Position numbers and translations under genes: made by a program
Assembly (NCBI GenBank): GCA_037131065.1
Contig: JBAXRT010000028.1
Span: 1-26,341, forward strand
Reading direction: 5' to 3'
Source: JBAXRT01 sp037131065
GTDB taxonomy: Bacteria; Bacteroidota; Bacteroidia; Bacteroidales; FEN-979
Length of the DNA stretch: 26,341 bases
Notes under the pieces: model-generated
The model's input: only the letters and a program-made list of their open reading frames with translations
The model's database searches: none
Told to the model about the DNA's origin: nothing
Shown here: piece by piece, positions 15,888-23,170 of the stretch
How positions within the stretch are numbered: position 1 is the first letter of the stretch
How the letters are laid out: each line of letters opens with the position of its first letter

Positions 15888-16487
15888 ATGCAAAAAGAGG
15901 CCAGAACAAGCGTTCCCATAAATGAATTTGCCACGAAACGGTGGAGCCCGCGTTCATTTCTTGATAAGAAGGTTGAGGCTGAAAAACTGACTGCACTTTT
16001 TGAGGCGGCCCGGTGGGCAGCATCAGGCGGGAACATTCAACCATGGCGGTTTATCATCGGCATTAGGCCTGATGATACCTGGAAAAGAATATTTGAGGCA
16101 CTGAACCCCGGGAACCAGGTATGGAATGAAAAAATTCCGGTCCTGATCGTTGCCATCGGAGAAAGGTACTCCGGCCAGGATCACATTGATAGTTCGGTCT
16201 TTCAGTACGACACAGGCCAGGCAGTAGCAAATCTCAGTATCGAAGCCATGCACCAGGGACTGTTTGTTCACCAGATGGGAGGATTCGCTCCTGATAAGAT
16301 TCATGCCTCTTTCGGAGTTCCTGAAAATTTCCTGGCCATTACTGCCATTGCCGTCGGCTATATCGGGGAACCGGGTGCCCTTCCTGAAAAGCTCAGAAAC
16401 CGTGAACTGCAGGAGAGGGACCGAAAACCTCTGACAGAAAGTGTGTTCAGCGGTACTTTCGGAACCCCTTCAGATTTATTCATTTAA
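15888..16487 (+). CDS. Nitroreductase-family FMN oxidoreductase
   Basis: This 199-residue protein belongs to the nitroreductase superfamily, FMN-dependent NAD(P)H oxidoreductases acting on quinones, nitro compounds or other acceptors. The N-terminal FMN phosphate site is clear (TKRWSPRSFLDKKV, residues about 17-30), followed by LFEAARWAASGGNIQPWRFI. A second conserved stretch is DTGQAVANLSIEAMHQGLFVHQMGGF, and the C-terminal GYIGEPGALPEKL fits the family. Physiological substrate cannot be told. It starts 3 nt after lnt and is 10 nt before the cyclase-like gene, so it is likely part of the same transcript; there is no evident functional link to either neighbour. Confidence 0.9.
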   Translation: MQKEARTSVPINEFATKRWSPRSFLDKKVEAEKLTALFEAARWAASGGNIQPWRFIIGIRPDDTWKRIFEALNPGNQVWNEKIPVLIVAIGERYSGQDHIDSSVFQYDTGQAVANLSIEAMHQGLFVHQMGGFAPDKIHASFGVPENFLAITAIAVGYIGEPGALPEKLRNRELQERDRKPLTESVFSGTFGTPSDLFI

Positions 16488-16497
16488 TTATCCAGGA

Positions 16498-17493
16498 ATG
16501 AGACTTTCACTGCTTTTGATCCCAGCATTTTTTCTGACACTCGGTTGTAACAGGAGTAATACGGAAACCCGGCAGGAGAAGGAATCTTTACCAAAGGCGA
16601 CGATCCGGATCCCGCAGTTCAACTCCGATTCGGCTTACGCCAATGTCAAGGCCCAGCTCGCTTTCGGGCCGAGGGTCCCCAACACCCCTGCCCATGAAAA
16701 ATGTGCAGCATACCTGACCGGAAAACTCAAAGGATACGCTCAGGCCGTCATCTCCCAGAAAGGTATTGTCAATGCCTATAACGGAACTCCCCTTCATTTT
16801 CAGAATATCATTGCCAGCTGGAGGCCTGATTCAAACAACCGTATTCTGTTGTGCGCACATTGGGATTCGCGCCCTTTTGCCGATCATGATCCGGTACCCT
16901 CCAACCGGCGAAAACCGTTCGACGCCGCAAATGACGGTGCCAGCGGGGTTGGAATACTTCTGGAAATAGCCCGGCAGATCAGTCTTAACGAACCTGCCAT
17001 CGGAATCGATATAATCCTGTTCGATGTGGAAGATTACGGTCCGCCCCAGGATCATCAGTCGGCAGAAACCAACGAAAACCAGTGGGGCCTCGGATCTCAA
17101 TACTGGTCAAATAATCCTCACCGGCCAGGTTATTTTGCAAAATACGGAATCCTGCTCGATATGGTGGGAGCAGCAGGGGCTACTTTCCTGATGGAAGGCA
17201 TCTCCTCCCAGTATGCTCCGGACATTTTAAAGTTAGTGTGGAATGCTGCAGGTCGCACAGGCTATTCCGGGTACTTTCTCTATGAACAGGGCATGTCAAT
17301 CACCGACGACCATATTCCCATCAACCAGATCAGGAATATACCAACCATTGATATCATTCATCTCGACAAGAACAGCGAAACCGGCTTCTATCCTTTCTGG
17401 CATACCACAAAGGATAACCTCGATGCCATTGACAAATCAACCCTGAAAGCGGTTGGTCAGACGCTGCTGACGGTCATTTACGAGGAACGATAA
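16498..17493 (+). CDS. Glutaminyl-peptide cyclotransferase-like M28-family lipoprotein
   Basis: The 331-residue protein has a lipoprotein signal (LTLGC, acylated Cys17) and an M28-type zinc-hydrolase fold. Its motifs track animal-type glutaminyl cyclases: CAHWDSRPFADHD (119-131), DAANDGASGVG with Asp146, FDVEDYG with Glu178/Asp179, LLDMVGAAGATF (219-230), TDDHIPIN (269-276) and FWHTTKDNLD (300-309) with His302, the equivalent of the cyclases' VWHTMDDNEENLD. Such enzymes turn N-terminal Gln into pyroglutamate, which fits the Gln-first exported proteins in this window. A peptidase role remains possible. The start at 16498 begins the signal peptide; the open frame upstream overlaps the nitroreductase gene. 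Confidence 0.87.
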   Translation: MRLSLLLIPAFFLTLGCNRSNTETRQEKESLPKATIRIPQFNSDSAYANVKAQLAFGPRVPNTPAHEKCAAYLTGKLKGYAQAVISQKGIVNAYNGTPLHFQNIIASWRPDSNNRILLCAHWDSRPFADHDPVPSNRRKPFDAANDGASGVGILLEIARQISLNEPAIGIDIILFDVEDYGPPQDHQSAETNENQWGLGSQYWSNNPHRPGYFAKYGILLDMVGAAGATFLMEGISSQYAPDILKLVWNAAGRTGYSGYFLYEQGMSITDDHIPINQIRNIPTIDIIHLDKNSETGFYPFWHTTKDNLDAIDKSTLKAVGQTLLTVIYEER

Positions 17494-17538
17494 ACATTCC
17501 GTCTGACTCTCCTCCGGGGAGAAAGGGTCGGATGCGAG

Positions 17539-18876
17539 CTACAACAATTCATTGGCCAGGTTGGCCAGCTCTGATCTTTCACCCTTTTCAAGCCTGACAT
17601 GCGCATAAATGTCATGATGCTTGATCTTGTCGATCAGGGTTGACAGGCCATTACTCTGGGCATCAAGATAAGGTGTGTCGATCTGGTAGATATCCCCGGT
17701 AAAAATGATCTTGGTATTCTCTCCTGCCCTGGTTATGATTGTCTTTATCTCATGCGGGGTCAGGTTTTGAGCCTCATCAACGATAAAACAAACATTGGAA
17801 ATACTCCTTCCCCGGATATAAGCAAGGGGGGTTATGACAAGCTTTTCGTTCTCAACAACATCAGAAAGCACCTTGTACTCCTTGTCCTTTTCTCCGAACT
17901 GGTTCTGGATGAATTTCAGGTTGTCCCACAATGGCTCCATGTAGGGATTCAGCTTAGATTTGATATCTCCCGGAAGGTACCCTATATCTTTATTGCTTAA
18001 AGGTACGACGGGACGGGCGAGGTAGATCTGTTTGAAATTTCTTTTCTGGTCGAGTGCACCTGCCAGCGCCAGCAAGGTTTTTCCGGTACCAGCGATTCCC
18101 TGCAATGTTACAAGTTTGACATTCGGGTTTAGAATGGCGTGAAGGGCAAAAACCTGTTCAGCGTTTCTAGGGGTAATTCGGTAACATGGATGCTTCTCGA
18201 TTTTTTCGATCCGTTCGGTGAGCGGGTTATAAAAGGCAAGCACCGAACTCTTTCCGTTTTTTAAAATAAAATAATGGTTGGGAAGAGGCTTTTTTATTCC
18301 TATATCATCGGGCAGGCACCAGCCTGCCTCGTAGATAATATCGATGATCGTTTTGTCGAGGTTCTCGATCATCGATTTACCGGCGTAAAGTGTTTCCAGG
18401 TCTTTGATCTTGCCGGTTTCAAAGTCCTCGGCGTTGATATTAAGCGATTTTGCCTTTAACCGAAGATTGACATCTTTAGTGACAAGGATCACTTTTTTGT
18501 TGGGATTTTCTGCAGCCATGATCAGCGCAGCATTGAGGATCCGGTGATCGGGCTTGTTTTCACCGAAAACCTTGACCGCATCAAGTTCGCTCTGTTCGTT
18601 CATCACGACCTTGAATTTACCTCCCTTCTGCATGCCCAGGGAGATCCATTTCGTCAGTACCCCTTTATTTGAAAGTTTGTCAATAATCCTGATGAATTCC
18701 CTTGCCTCAAAATTGATGGTATCGTTGCCTTTTTTAAAGTTGTCGAGCTCTTCGAGAACGGTGATCGGAATAGCAACATCATTGTCTTCAAAACTATGGA
18801 TCGCGTTATGGTTGTATAGGATAACAGAGGTATCCAACACGAAGATCTTCTTTTCTTTTTGATTCTTTTTCAGCAT
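17539..18876 (-). CDS. PIN-domain/PhoH-type ATPase (YlaK-like)
   Basis: The 445-residue protein fuses an N-terminal PIN nuclease domain (about residues 10-150; metal-site Asp15 in FVLDTSVIL, further acidic residues around ELDA and TKDVNLRLKA) to a PhoH ATPase domain. That domain has Walker A GIAGTGKT (260-267) and Walker B CFIVDEAQN (363-371). PIN-PhoH proteins are thought to unwind and cleave RNA; in vivo targets are unclear. I chose ATG 18876: a TACATTTG -7 box at 18905-18898 lies just upstream, and the 58 extra residues readable to 19050 look random and overlap polA. It is convergent with the cyclase-like gene and divergent from polA. Confidence 0.92.
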   Translation of the reverse strand: MLKKNQKEKKIFVLDTSVILYNHNAIHSFEDNDVAIPITVLEELDNFKKGNDTINFEAREFIRIIDKLSNKGVLTKWISLGMQKGGKFKVVMNEQSELDAVKVFGENKPDHRILNAALIMAAENPNKKVILVTKDVNLRLKAKSLNINAEDFETGKIKDLETLYAGKSMIENLDKTIIDIIYEAGWCLPDDIGIKKPLPNHYFILKNGKSSVLAFYNPLTERIEKIEKHPCYRITPRNAEQVFALHAILNPNVKLVTLQGIAGTGKTLLALAGALDQKRNFKQIYLARPVVPLSNKDIGYLPGDIKSKLNPYMEPLWDNLKFIQNQFGEKDKEYKVLSDVVENEKLVITPLAYIRGRSISNVCFIVDEAQNLTPHEIKTIITRAGENTKIIFTGDIYQIDTPYLDAQSNGLSTLIDKIKHHDIYAHVRLEKGERSELANLANELL

Positions 18877-18897
18877 AGAAGATGTTTTGGTTTTGAT

Positions 18898-18905
18898 CAA
18901 ATGTA
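18898..18905 (-). promoter_or_regulatory. Candidate -7 box of the PhoH-type gene
   Basis: Minus-strand TACATTTG (18905-18898) matches TAnnTTTG; transcription would start near 18894, about 18 nt before the chosen ATG. It supports the shorter start. No -33 TTTG was found at the usual distance. Confidence 0.45.
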
Positions 18906-18974
18906 TATCAAGAAAAGACCGTTTTCGAATGGTGTTGGTAGAAGATATAAACAGGGATGTGTTATTATATATTT

Positions 18975-18982
18975 TACCTTTG
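18975..18982 (+). promoter_or_regulatory. Candidate -7 box of polA, predicting a leaderless start
   Basis: TACCTTTG matches TAnnTTTG and ends 4 nt before the polA ATG at 18987. With normal geometry the transcript would start at or within a few bases of the ATG. No clear -33 box was found. Confidence 0.4.
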
Positions 18983-18986
18983 TGAC

Positions 18987-21851
18987 ATGCAGGAAAAGAG
19001 GCTTTTTTTACTGGATGCCATGGCTCTGATTTACAGGGCTTTTTTTGCATTCAATAAGAATCCGAGACTTACCTCAAAAGGGTTGAACACATCTGCGGTG
19101 TTTGGTTTCGCCAATACTCTTTTTGACCTGCTGAAGAGGGAAAGGCCTACCCATATCGGGGTGGCATTCGATACGATGGCCCCGACGGTCAGGCACGAGG
19201 GATTTGAGTTTTATAAAGCCCACCGGCAGGAAACCCCCGAAGACCTGGTAAAGGCCTTGCCGTATATTCACGAATTGATTGAAGCCTTCAATATTCCTAC
19301 GTTGTTTGTGGATGGTTATGAGGCCGACGATGTGATAGGCACACTTGCTAAAAAGGCTGAAGCAACAGGGTTTATCACCTATATGATGACCTCCGATAAA
19401 GACTTTGGCCAGCTTGTGAGTGAAAAATGTTTTATATATAAGCCTGGGAAGTTCGGCGGGGATGTTGAGATCCTTGGGATAAAAGAGGTCTGTGAAAAAT
19501 TTTCAATCAAACGCCCGGAGCAGGTCATCGACCTGCTGGGACTCTGGGGTGATGCTTCCGACAATATTCCGGGTATTCCCGGGGTTGGTGAAGTCACGGC
19601 AAAAAAGCTGATTGCTGAATTTGACTCCATCGATAATCTTTTCCTCAATGCTTCCGCGATCAGCAATGAGAAGCTTCGCCTGAAGGTCATGGAAAACCGC
19701 GAAATGGCTATCATGTCGAGAAACCTTGCCACGATCATACTGGATGTTCCGATCGAATTTGATGAGACCCGACTGATCATGGAGCAACCGGATATTCCCA
19801 GACTTAAGCGTCTCTTTGAAGAGCTGGAGTTCAGGACTTTCGGACAAAGGATCTTCACCTGGCTCTCAACGAATCCCTTCTCGGGTGAACCATCCGTCAT
19901 CTCGGAGCGAAGCGGAGATCCCGCCTTGGCGGGACAGCATCCGTCATCTCGGAGCGAAGCGGAGATCCCGCCTTGGCGGGACAGTATCCAGCATCCAGTA
20001 TCCGCTGATCTCTTTGCCGCTTCTGATGAACCGGTATTTTCAGATATTACGACCACTCCGCATACTTATCACCTGGTTGATTCGCAGGCGAAACGGATCG
20101 AACTGGTAAGAAAACTGAAAACCCAGCCAACCTTCTGTTTCGATACCGAAACCACTGGTGTTGATCCTAACAATGCCGAGCTTGTCGGGATTTCATTTTC
20201 CTGGACACCCCGTGAGGCCTATTATATCCCTGTTCCGGAAAACTATCACGAAGCCTGTGAAATCCTTGCAGAGTTCAGGGAAATCCTGGAGGATCCTGCA
20301 ATCGAAAAGGTTGGACAAAACATGAAATTCGATATCTCAATCCTGAAATGGTATGATATCGTTGTAAACGGTCCTATGTTCGATACGATGCTCGCCCACT
20401 ACCTGATCCAGCCGGATATGCGGCACGGGATGGACTTCCTCGCTGAGACTTACCTCCGCTACAGGCCTGTCTCTATTGAAACGCTGATCGGGAAAAAAGG
20501 GCAGGAGCAGCTCAGCATGCGTACGGTGGACCTTGAAACCATCAAGGAATATGCAGCCGAGGATGCGGATATTACCTTACAACTGAAAGAGGTTTTTTCA
20601 CCCCTTCTTTCGGAAACAGATACCCGGAGACTGTTCGATGAGATTGAAGTTCCATTGATCCCGGTACTGGCATCTATGGAAGCAGAGGGAGTAAAAATCG
20701 ATACAATGGTTCTGAGGGAATACTCGGCTGCCCTAGAAAAAGAGATTAAACTCCTGGAGGAATCGATTTTTGAGGATGCCGGAACCAGGTTCAATGTGGC
20801 CTCTCCGAAACAGCTCGGAGAGATCCTCTACACTAAATTACGGATCGTTGAGAACCCAAAGCAGACCAAAACTAAGCAGAATTCAACCAGTGAAGAGGTC
20901 TTGCTGAAAATGGAGAACAAACACCCCATCATTCACAAGATCCTGGATTTTCGTGAGCTTTCAAAGCTCAAGTCTACATATGTAGATGTACTTCCTACTC
21001 TTGTCAATCCAAGGGATGAACGTATTCATACCTCCTATAACCAGGCGGTCGCTGCTACCGGCAGACTTAGTTCCAATAACCCGAACCTTCAGAATATTCC
21101 TATCAGAACAGAGAAAGGCCGGGAGATACGAAAAGCATTTGTGGCCCGGAATGAAAATTATCAGCTTCTTTCAGCCGACTATTCACAGATCGAGCTGCGT
21201 ATCATCGCCCACCTCAGCGGAGACGCGGGAATGATCGGTGATTTCAACCATGGTCTCGATATTCACCTTGCAACGGCATCAAAGGTCTATGGGGTTCCAT
21301 TGAATGACGTTACCCGGGAGATGCGCAGGAATGCCAAGATGGTAAACTTCGGAATCATTTACGGAATCTCTGCTTTCGGGCTTGCCGAACGTTTGAACAT
21401 CCCCAGGAAGGAGGCAGCCGAGATCATCAGCCAGTATTTTTCTAAATATCCCGGGATCAAACAGTATATGGATCAAACCATCGTGGCCGCAAAGCGAAAC
21501 GGCTATGTGGAGACCATGATGAAGCGCCGGCGGTATCTTCGCGATATCAACTCGGGGAATGCAACCGTTAGGGGCTTTTCCGAGAGGAATGCCATCAATG
21601 CCCCTATCCAGGGGACTGCCGCCGATATGATAAAGATTGCCATGATCAATATTTTCAATTCCTTTGAAAAAGAGGGATTGAAATCAAAAATGATATTACA
21701 GGTCCATGATGAACTGGTCTTCGATGTGGAAAAAGATGAGATGGAGAGGGTTAAGCCAATCATAGTGTCCGGAATGCAAAACGCAATTAAACTAGATGTG
21801 CCTGTCCTGGTTGAAATGAACTCCGGTTCGAACTGGCTGGAAGCACACTGA
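18987..21851 (+). CDS. polA: DNA polymerase I, with an inserted palindromic repeat in the linker
   Basis: The 954-residue enzyme fills gaps and removes RNA primers in replication and repair. Residues 1-~290 are the 5' nuclease (LFLLDAMALIYRAFFAF, EADDVIGTL, GDASDNIPGIPGVGEVTAKKL). The 3'-5' proofreading domain follows, with an intact site: DTETTG (Asp386, Glu388), GQNMKFD and YAAEDADIT. The polymerase domain has motif A DYSQIELRI (Asp731), motif B RRNAKMVNFGIIYG and motif C VHDELVF (Asp908, Glu909). Residues about 302-333 come from two copies of a 47-bp repeat and look unlike polymerase sequence. Start 18987 gives the family's MxxxRLFLLDA opening; a start ten codons upstream (18957) would engulf the promoter box. 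Confidence 0.96.
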   Translation: MQEKRLFLLDAMALIYRAFFAFNKNPRLTSKGLNTSAVFGFANTLFDLLKRERPTHIGVAFDTMAPTVRHEGFEFYKAHRQETPEDLVKALPYIHELIEAFNIPTLFVDGYEADDVIGTLAKKAEATGFITYMMTSDKDFGQLVSEKCFIYKPGKFGGDVEILGIKEVCEKFSIKRPEQVIDLLGLWGDASDNIPGIPGVGEVTAKKLIAEFDSIDNLFLNASAISNEKLRLKVMENREMAIMSRNLATIILDVPIEFDETRLIMEQPDIPRLKRLFEELEFRTFGQRIFTWLSTNPFSGEPSVISERSGDPALAGQHPSSRSEAEIPPWRDSIQHPVSADLFAASDEPVFSDITTTPHTYHLVDSQAKRIELVRKLKTQPTFCFDTETTGVDPNNAELVGISFSWTPREAYYIPVPENYHEACEILAEFREILEDPAIEKVGQNMKFDISILKWYDIVVNGPMFDTMLAHYLIQPDMRHGMDFLAETYLRYRPVSIETLIGKKGQEQLSMRTVDLETIKEYAAEDADITLQLKEVFSPLLSETDTRRLFDEIEVPLIPVLASMEAEGVKIDTMVLREYSAALEKEIKLLEESIFEDAGTRFNVASPKQLGEILYTKLRIVENPKQTKTKQNSTSEEVLLKMENKHPIIHKILDFRELSKLKSTYVDVLPTLVNPRDERIHTSYNQAVAATGRLSSNNPNLQNIPIRTEKGREIRKAFVARNENYQLLSADYSQIELRIIAHLSGDAGMIGDFNHGLDIHLATASKVYGVPLNDVTREMRRNAKMVNFGIIYGISAFGLAERLNIPRKEAAEIISQYFSKYPGIKQYMDQTIVAAKRNGYVETMMKRRRYLRDINSGNATVRGFSERNAINAPIQGTAADMIKIAMINIFNSFEKEGLKSKMILQVHDELVFDVEKDEMERVKPIIVSGMQNAIKLDVPVLVEMNSGSNWLEAH
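19891..19984 (+). repeat. Exact tandem duplication of a 47-bp palindrome-rich element within polA
   Basis: Bases 19891-19937 and 19938-19984 are identical, 47 of 47. Each unit holds ATCTC...GAGAT (5-bp arms, 11-nt loop) and TCCCGCC-TT-GGCGGGA (7-bp arms), and is richer in GC than its surroundings. Since 47 is not a multiple of 3, copy 1 is read as SVISERSGDPALAGQ and copy 2 as HPSSRSEAEIPPWRDS. All three forward frames and two of three reverse frames are free of stops. The insertion lies between the 5' nuclease and proofreading domains. It resembles dispersed palindromic elements in character; no further copy was seen in this window. Confidence 0.9.
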
Positions 21852-21864
21852 TAGTTGCGAATTA

Positions 21865-21919
21865 CGAATGTCGAGTGACGAAATATCACTCGTCATTCGT
21901 CACTTGTCACTCGTAAATT
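21865..21919. repeat. Imperfect inverted-repeat element between polA and the ROK gene
   Basis: CGAATGTCGAGTGA (21865-21878) and its partner (21886-21899) form a 14-bp stem with one mismatch and a 7-nt loop. A wider alternative pairing joins the left part with 21895-21919. The stretch is made of repeated GTCACT/CGTCA words and fills most of the 76-nt gap. It starts 13 nt after the polA stop and may be a small dispersed element or serve as the polA 3' end. Confidence 0.55.
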
Positions 21920-21927
21920 CAAAACAT

Positions 21928-23031
21928 ATGGGCTATAATAAAGATTCAAGGATCGTTATGACCCTCGACGCGGGGGGGACAAATTTTGTTTTTTCCGCTG
22001 TTCAGGCCGAAGCAGAGATTATTGAGCCGATCATTCTTTCGGCACAGGGAGATTTGCTGGAGACGATACTAAAAACGATCATCGACGGTTTTAACCAGGT
22101 AAAATCAAAAATTCCAGGTGATCCCGTTGCCATCAGTTTTGCTTTTCCCGGGCCGGCCGACTATGAGAAAGGAATCATCGGGGATCTTCAGAATCTGCCG
22201 CTGTTCCGGAACGGGGTTGCCCTTGGACCCATGCTGGCGGAAAAGTTCGGTGTCCCTGCCTTCATCAACAACGACGGCGATCTTTTCACTTACGGTGAAG
22301 CCATCTCAGGGCTTCTTCCTGAGATCAATCAAAAGCTGCGGGATGCCGGGAATCCGAAATGTTACAGAAACCTGTTCGGTGTTACTTTCGGTACCGGTTT
22401 TGGCGGGGGTATCGTGACCAGGAACGGATTATTGTTTGGCGATAACTCGGCCGGTGGCGAGATCAACCGGACCCGCAACAGGTCGTTTAAAAATTTTGAT
22501 GCCGAAGAGAGTGTCAGCATCCGGGGATTAAAACGGGCCTTTGCCAGCCATTCCGGGAGGACCATCGATAGTTGTCCTGAACCAAAAGAGATATTTGAAA
22601 TAGGCATGGGGTTGAAAAATGGAAATAAAGAGGCAGCCATTCTGGCATTTGACTCATTTGCAATCGATGCTGCAGATGCCATTGCCAATGCGATGACTCT
22701 GATTGACGGATTGGTCGTGATCGGTGGCGGCCTCTCCGGCGCCAGTCCTCTTTTCCTTCCGAAACTTGTGGCCGAAATGAACCACCCCTTTGATACCCTT
22801 TCTGGACAACTCCTCGAAAGAATGGAGGTGAATGCATATAACCTCGAAGACCAGGAAGATCTTGGAAAGTTCCTTCAGACATCTTCAAGAGAAATCCCTA
22901 TTCCGTTTACAGGCAGGCATATTCTTTTCGACCCTAACAAAAAGATCGGAGTCGGAATATCAAAACTTGGGACATCAAAGGCGGTTTCGATCGGCGCATA
23001 TGCTTTTGCACTTAGCAAAATAGATGGCTGA
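21928..23031 (+). CDS. ROK-family protein (sugar kinase-like)
   Basis: The 367-residue product has the sugar kinase/actin fold of the ROK family. The ATP phosphate loop is TLDAGGTNF (residues 12-20), the sugar-site INNDGDLFTYGE holds the probable catalytic Asp116, the second nucleotide motif is FGTGFGGGIV (154-163), and VVIGGGLSGAS closes the C-terminal lobe. The zinc-binding cysteine cluster of typical ROK repressors and glucokinases is absent, and there is no helix-turn-helix, so it is a stand-alone enzyme or a kinase-like protein of unknown substrate. ATG 21928 was chosen; a start at 21868 would lie inside the inverted repeat and add 20 unrelated residues. It seems monocistronic. Confidence 0.85.
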   Translation: MGYNKDSRIVMTLDAGGTNFVFSAVQAEAEIIEPIILSAQGDLLETILKTIIDGFNQVKSKIPGDPVAISFAFPGPADYEKGIIGDLQNLPLFRNGVALGPMLAEKFGVPAFINNDGDLFTYGEAISGLLPEINQKLRDAGNPKCYRNLFGVTFGTGFGGGIVTRNGLLFGDNSAGGEINRTRNRSFKNFDAEESVSIRGLKRAFASHSGRTIDSCPEPKEIFEIGMGLKNGNKEAAILAFDSFAIDAADAIANAMTLIDGLVVIGGGLSGASPLFLPKLVAEMNHPFDTLSGQLLERMEVNAYNLEDQEDLGKFLQTSSREIPIPFTGRHILFDPNKKIGVGISKLGTSKAVSIGAYAFALSKIDG

Positions 23032-23121
23032 CAATTGATTCGGTACCTTAATTCCTAAATCTGTTTTAATTTTTTTTGTAAAAATTGTTTGTTAAAAATC
23101 ATTTTTCTGAACAATTTTTTA

Positions 23122-23129
23122 TAATTTTG
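23122..23129 (+). promoter_or_regulatory. Candidate -7 box of the Omp28-like gene
   Basis: TAATTTTG fits TAnnTTTG and gives a start near 23133 and a leader of about 38 nt. The region upstream (23032-23121) is AT-rich and shows no other feature; a TTTG at 23088-23091 is too distant to be a standard -33 box. Confidence 0.45.
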
Positions 23130-23170
23130 CACCTAACTTTCAAGGGATTAAACGATATAAATCAAACCAC

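Noticed and set aside
17494..17538. Short TCTCC/GGAGA hairpin between the cyclase-like and PhoH-type genes
   Set aside because: The stem is only about 5 bp with no T-run, too weak to call a terminator.
18877..19050. 58-residue N-terminal extension of the PhoH-type protein
   Set aside because: It overlaps the polA start and contains both candidate promoters; the PIN domain begins right after the ATG at 18876.
19891..19984. Two-repeat CRISPR-like array
   Set aside because: The copies are directly adjacent with no spacer, there are only two, and they lie inside an intact gene with no cas genes nearby.
19816..20109. Alternative plus-strand gene across the repeat in polA
   Set aside because: It is open mainly because the 47-bp unit lacks stops in all forward frames; outside the repeat it shows no family features.
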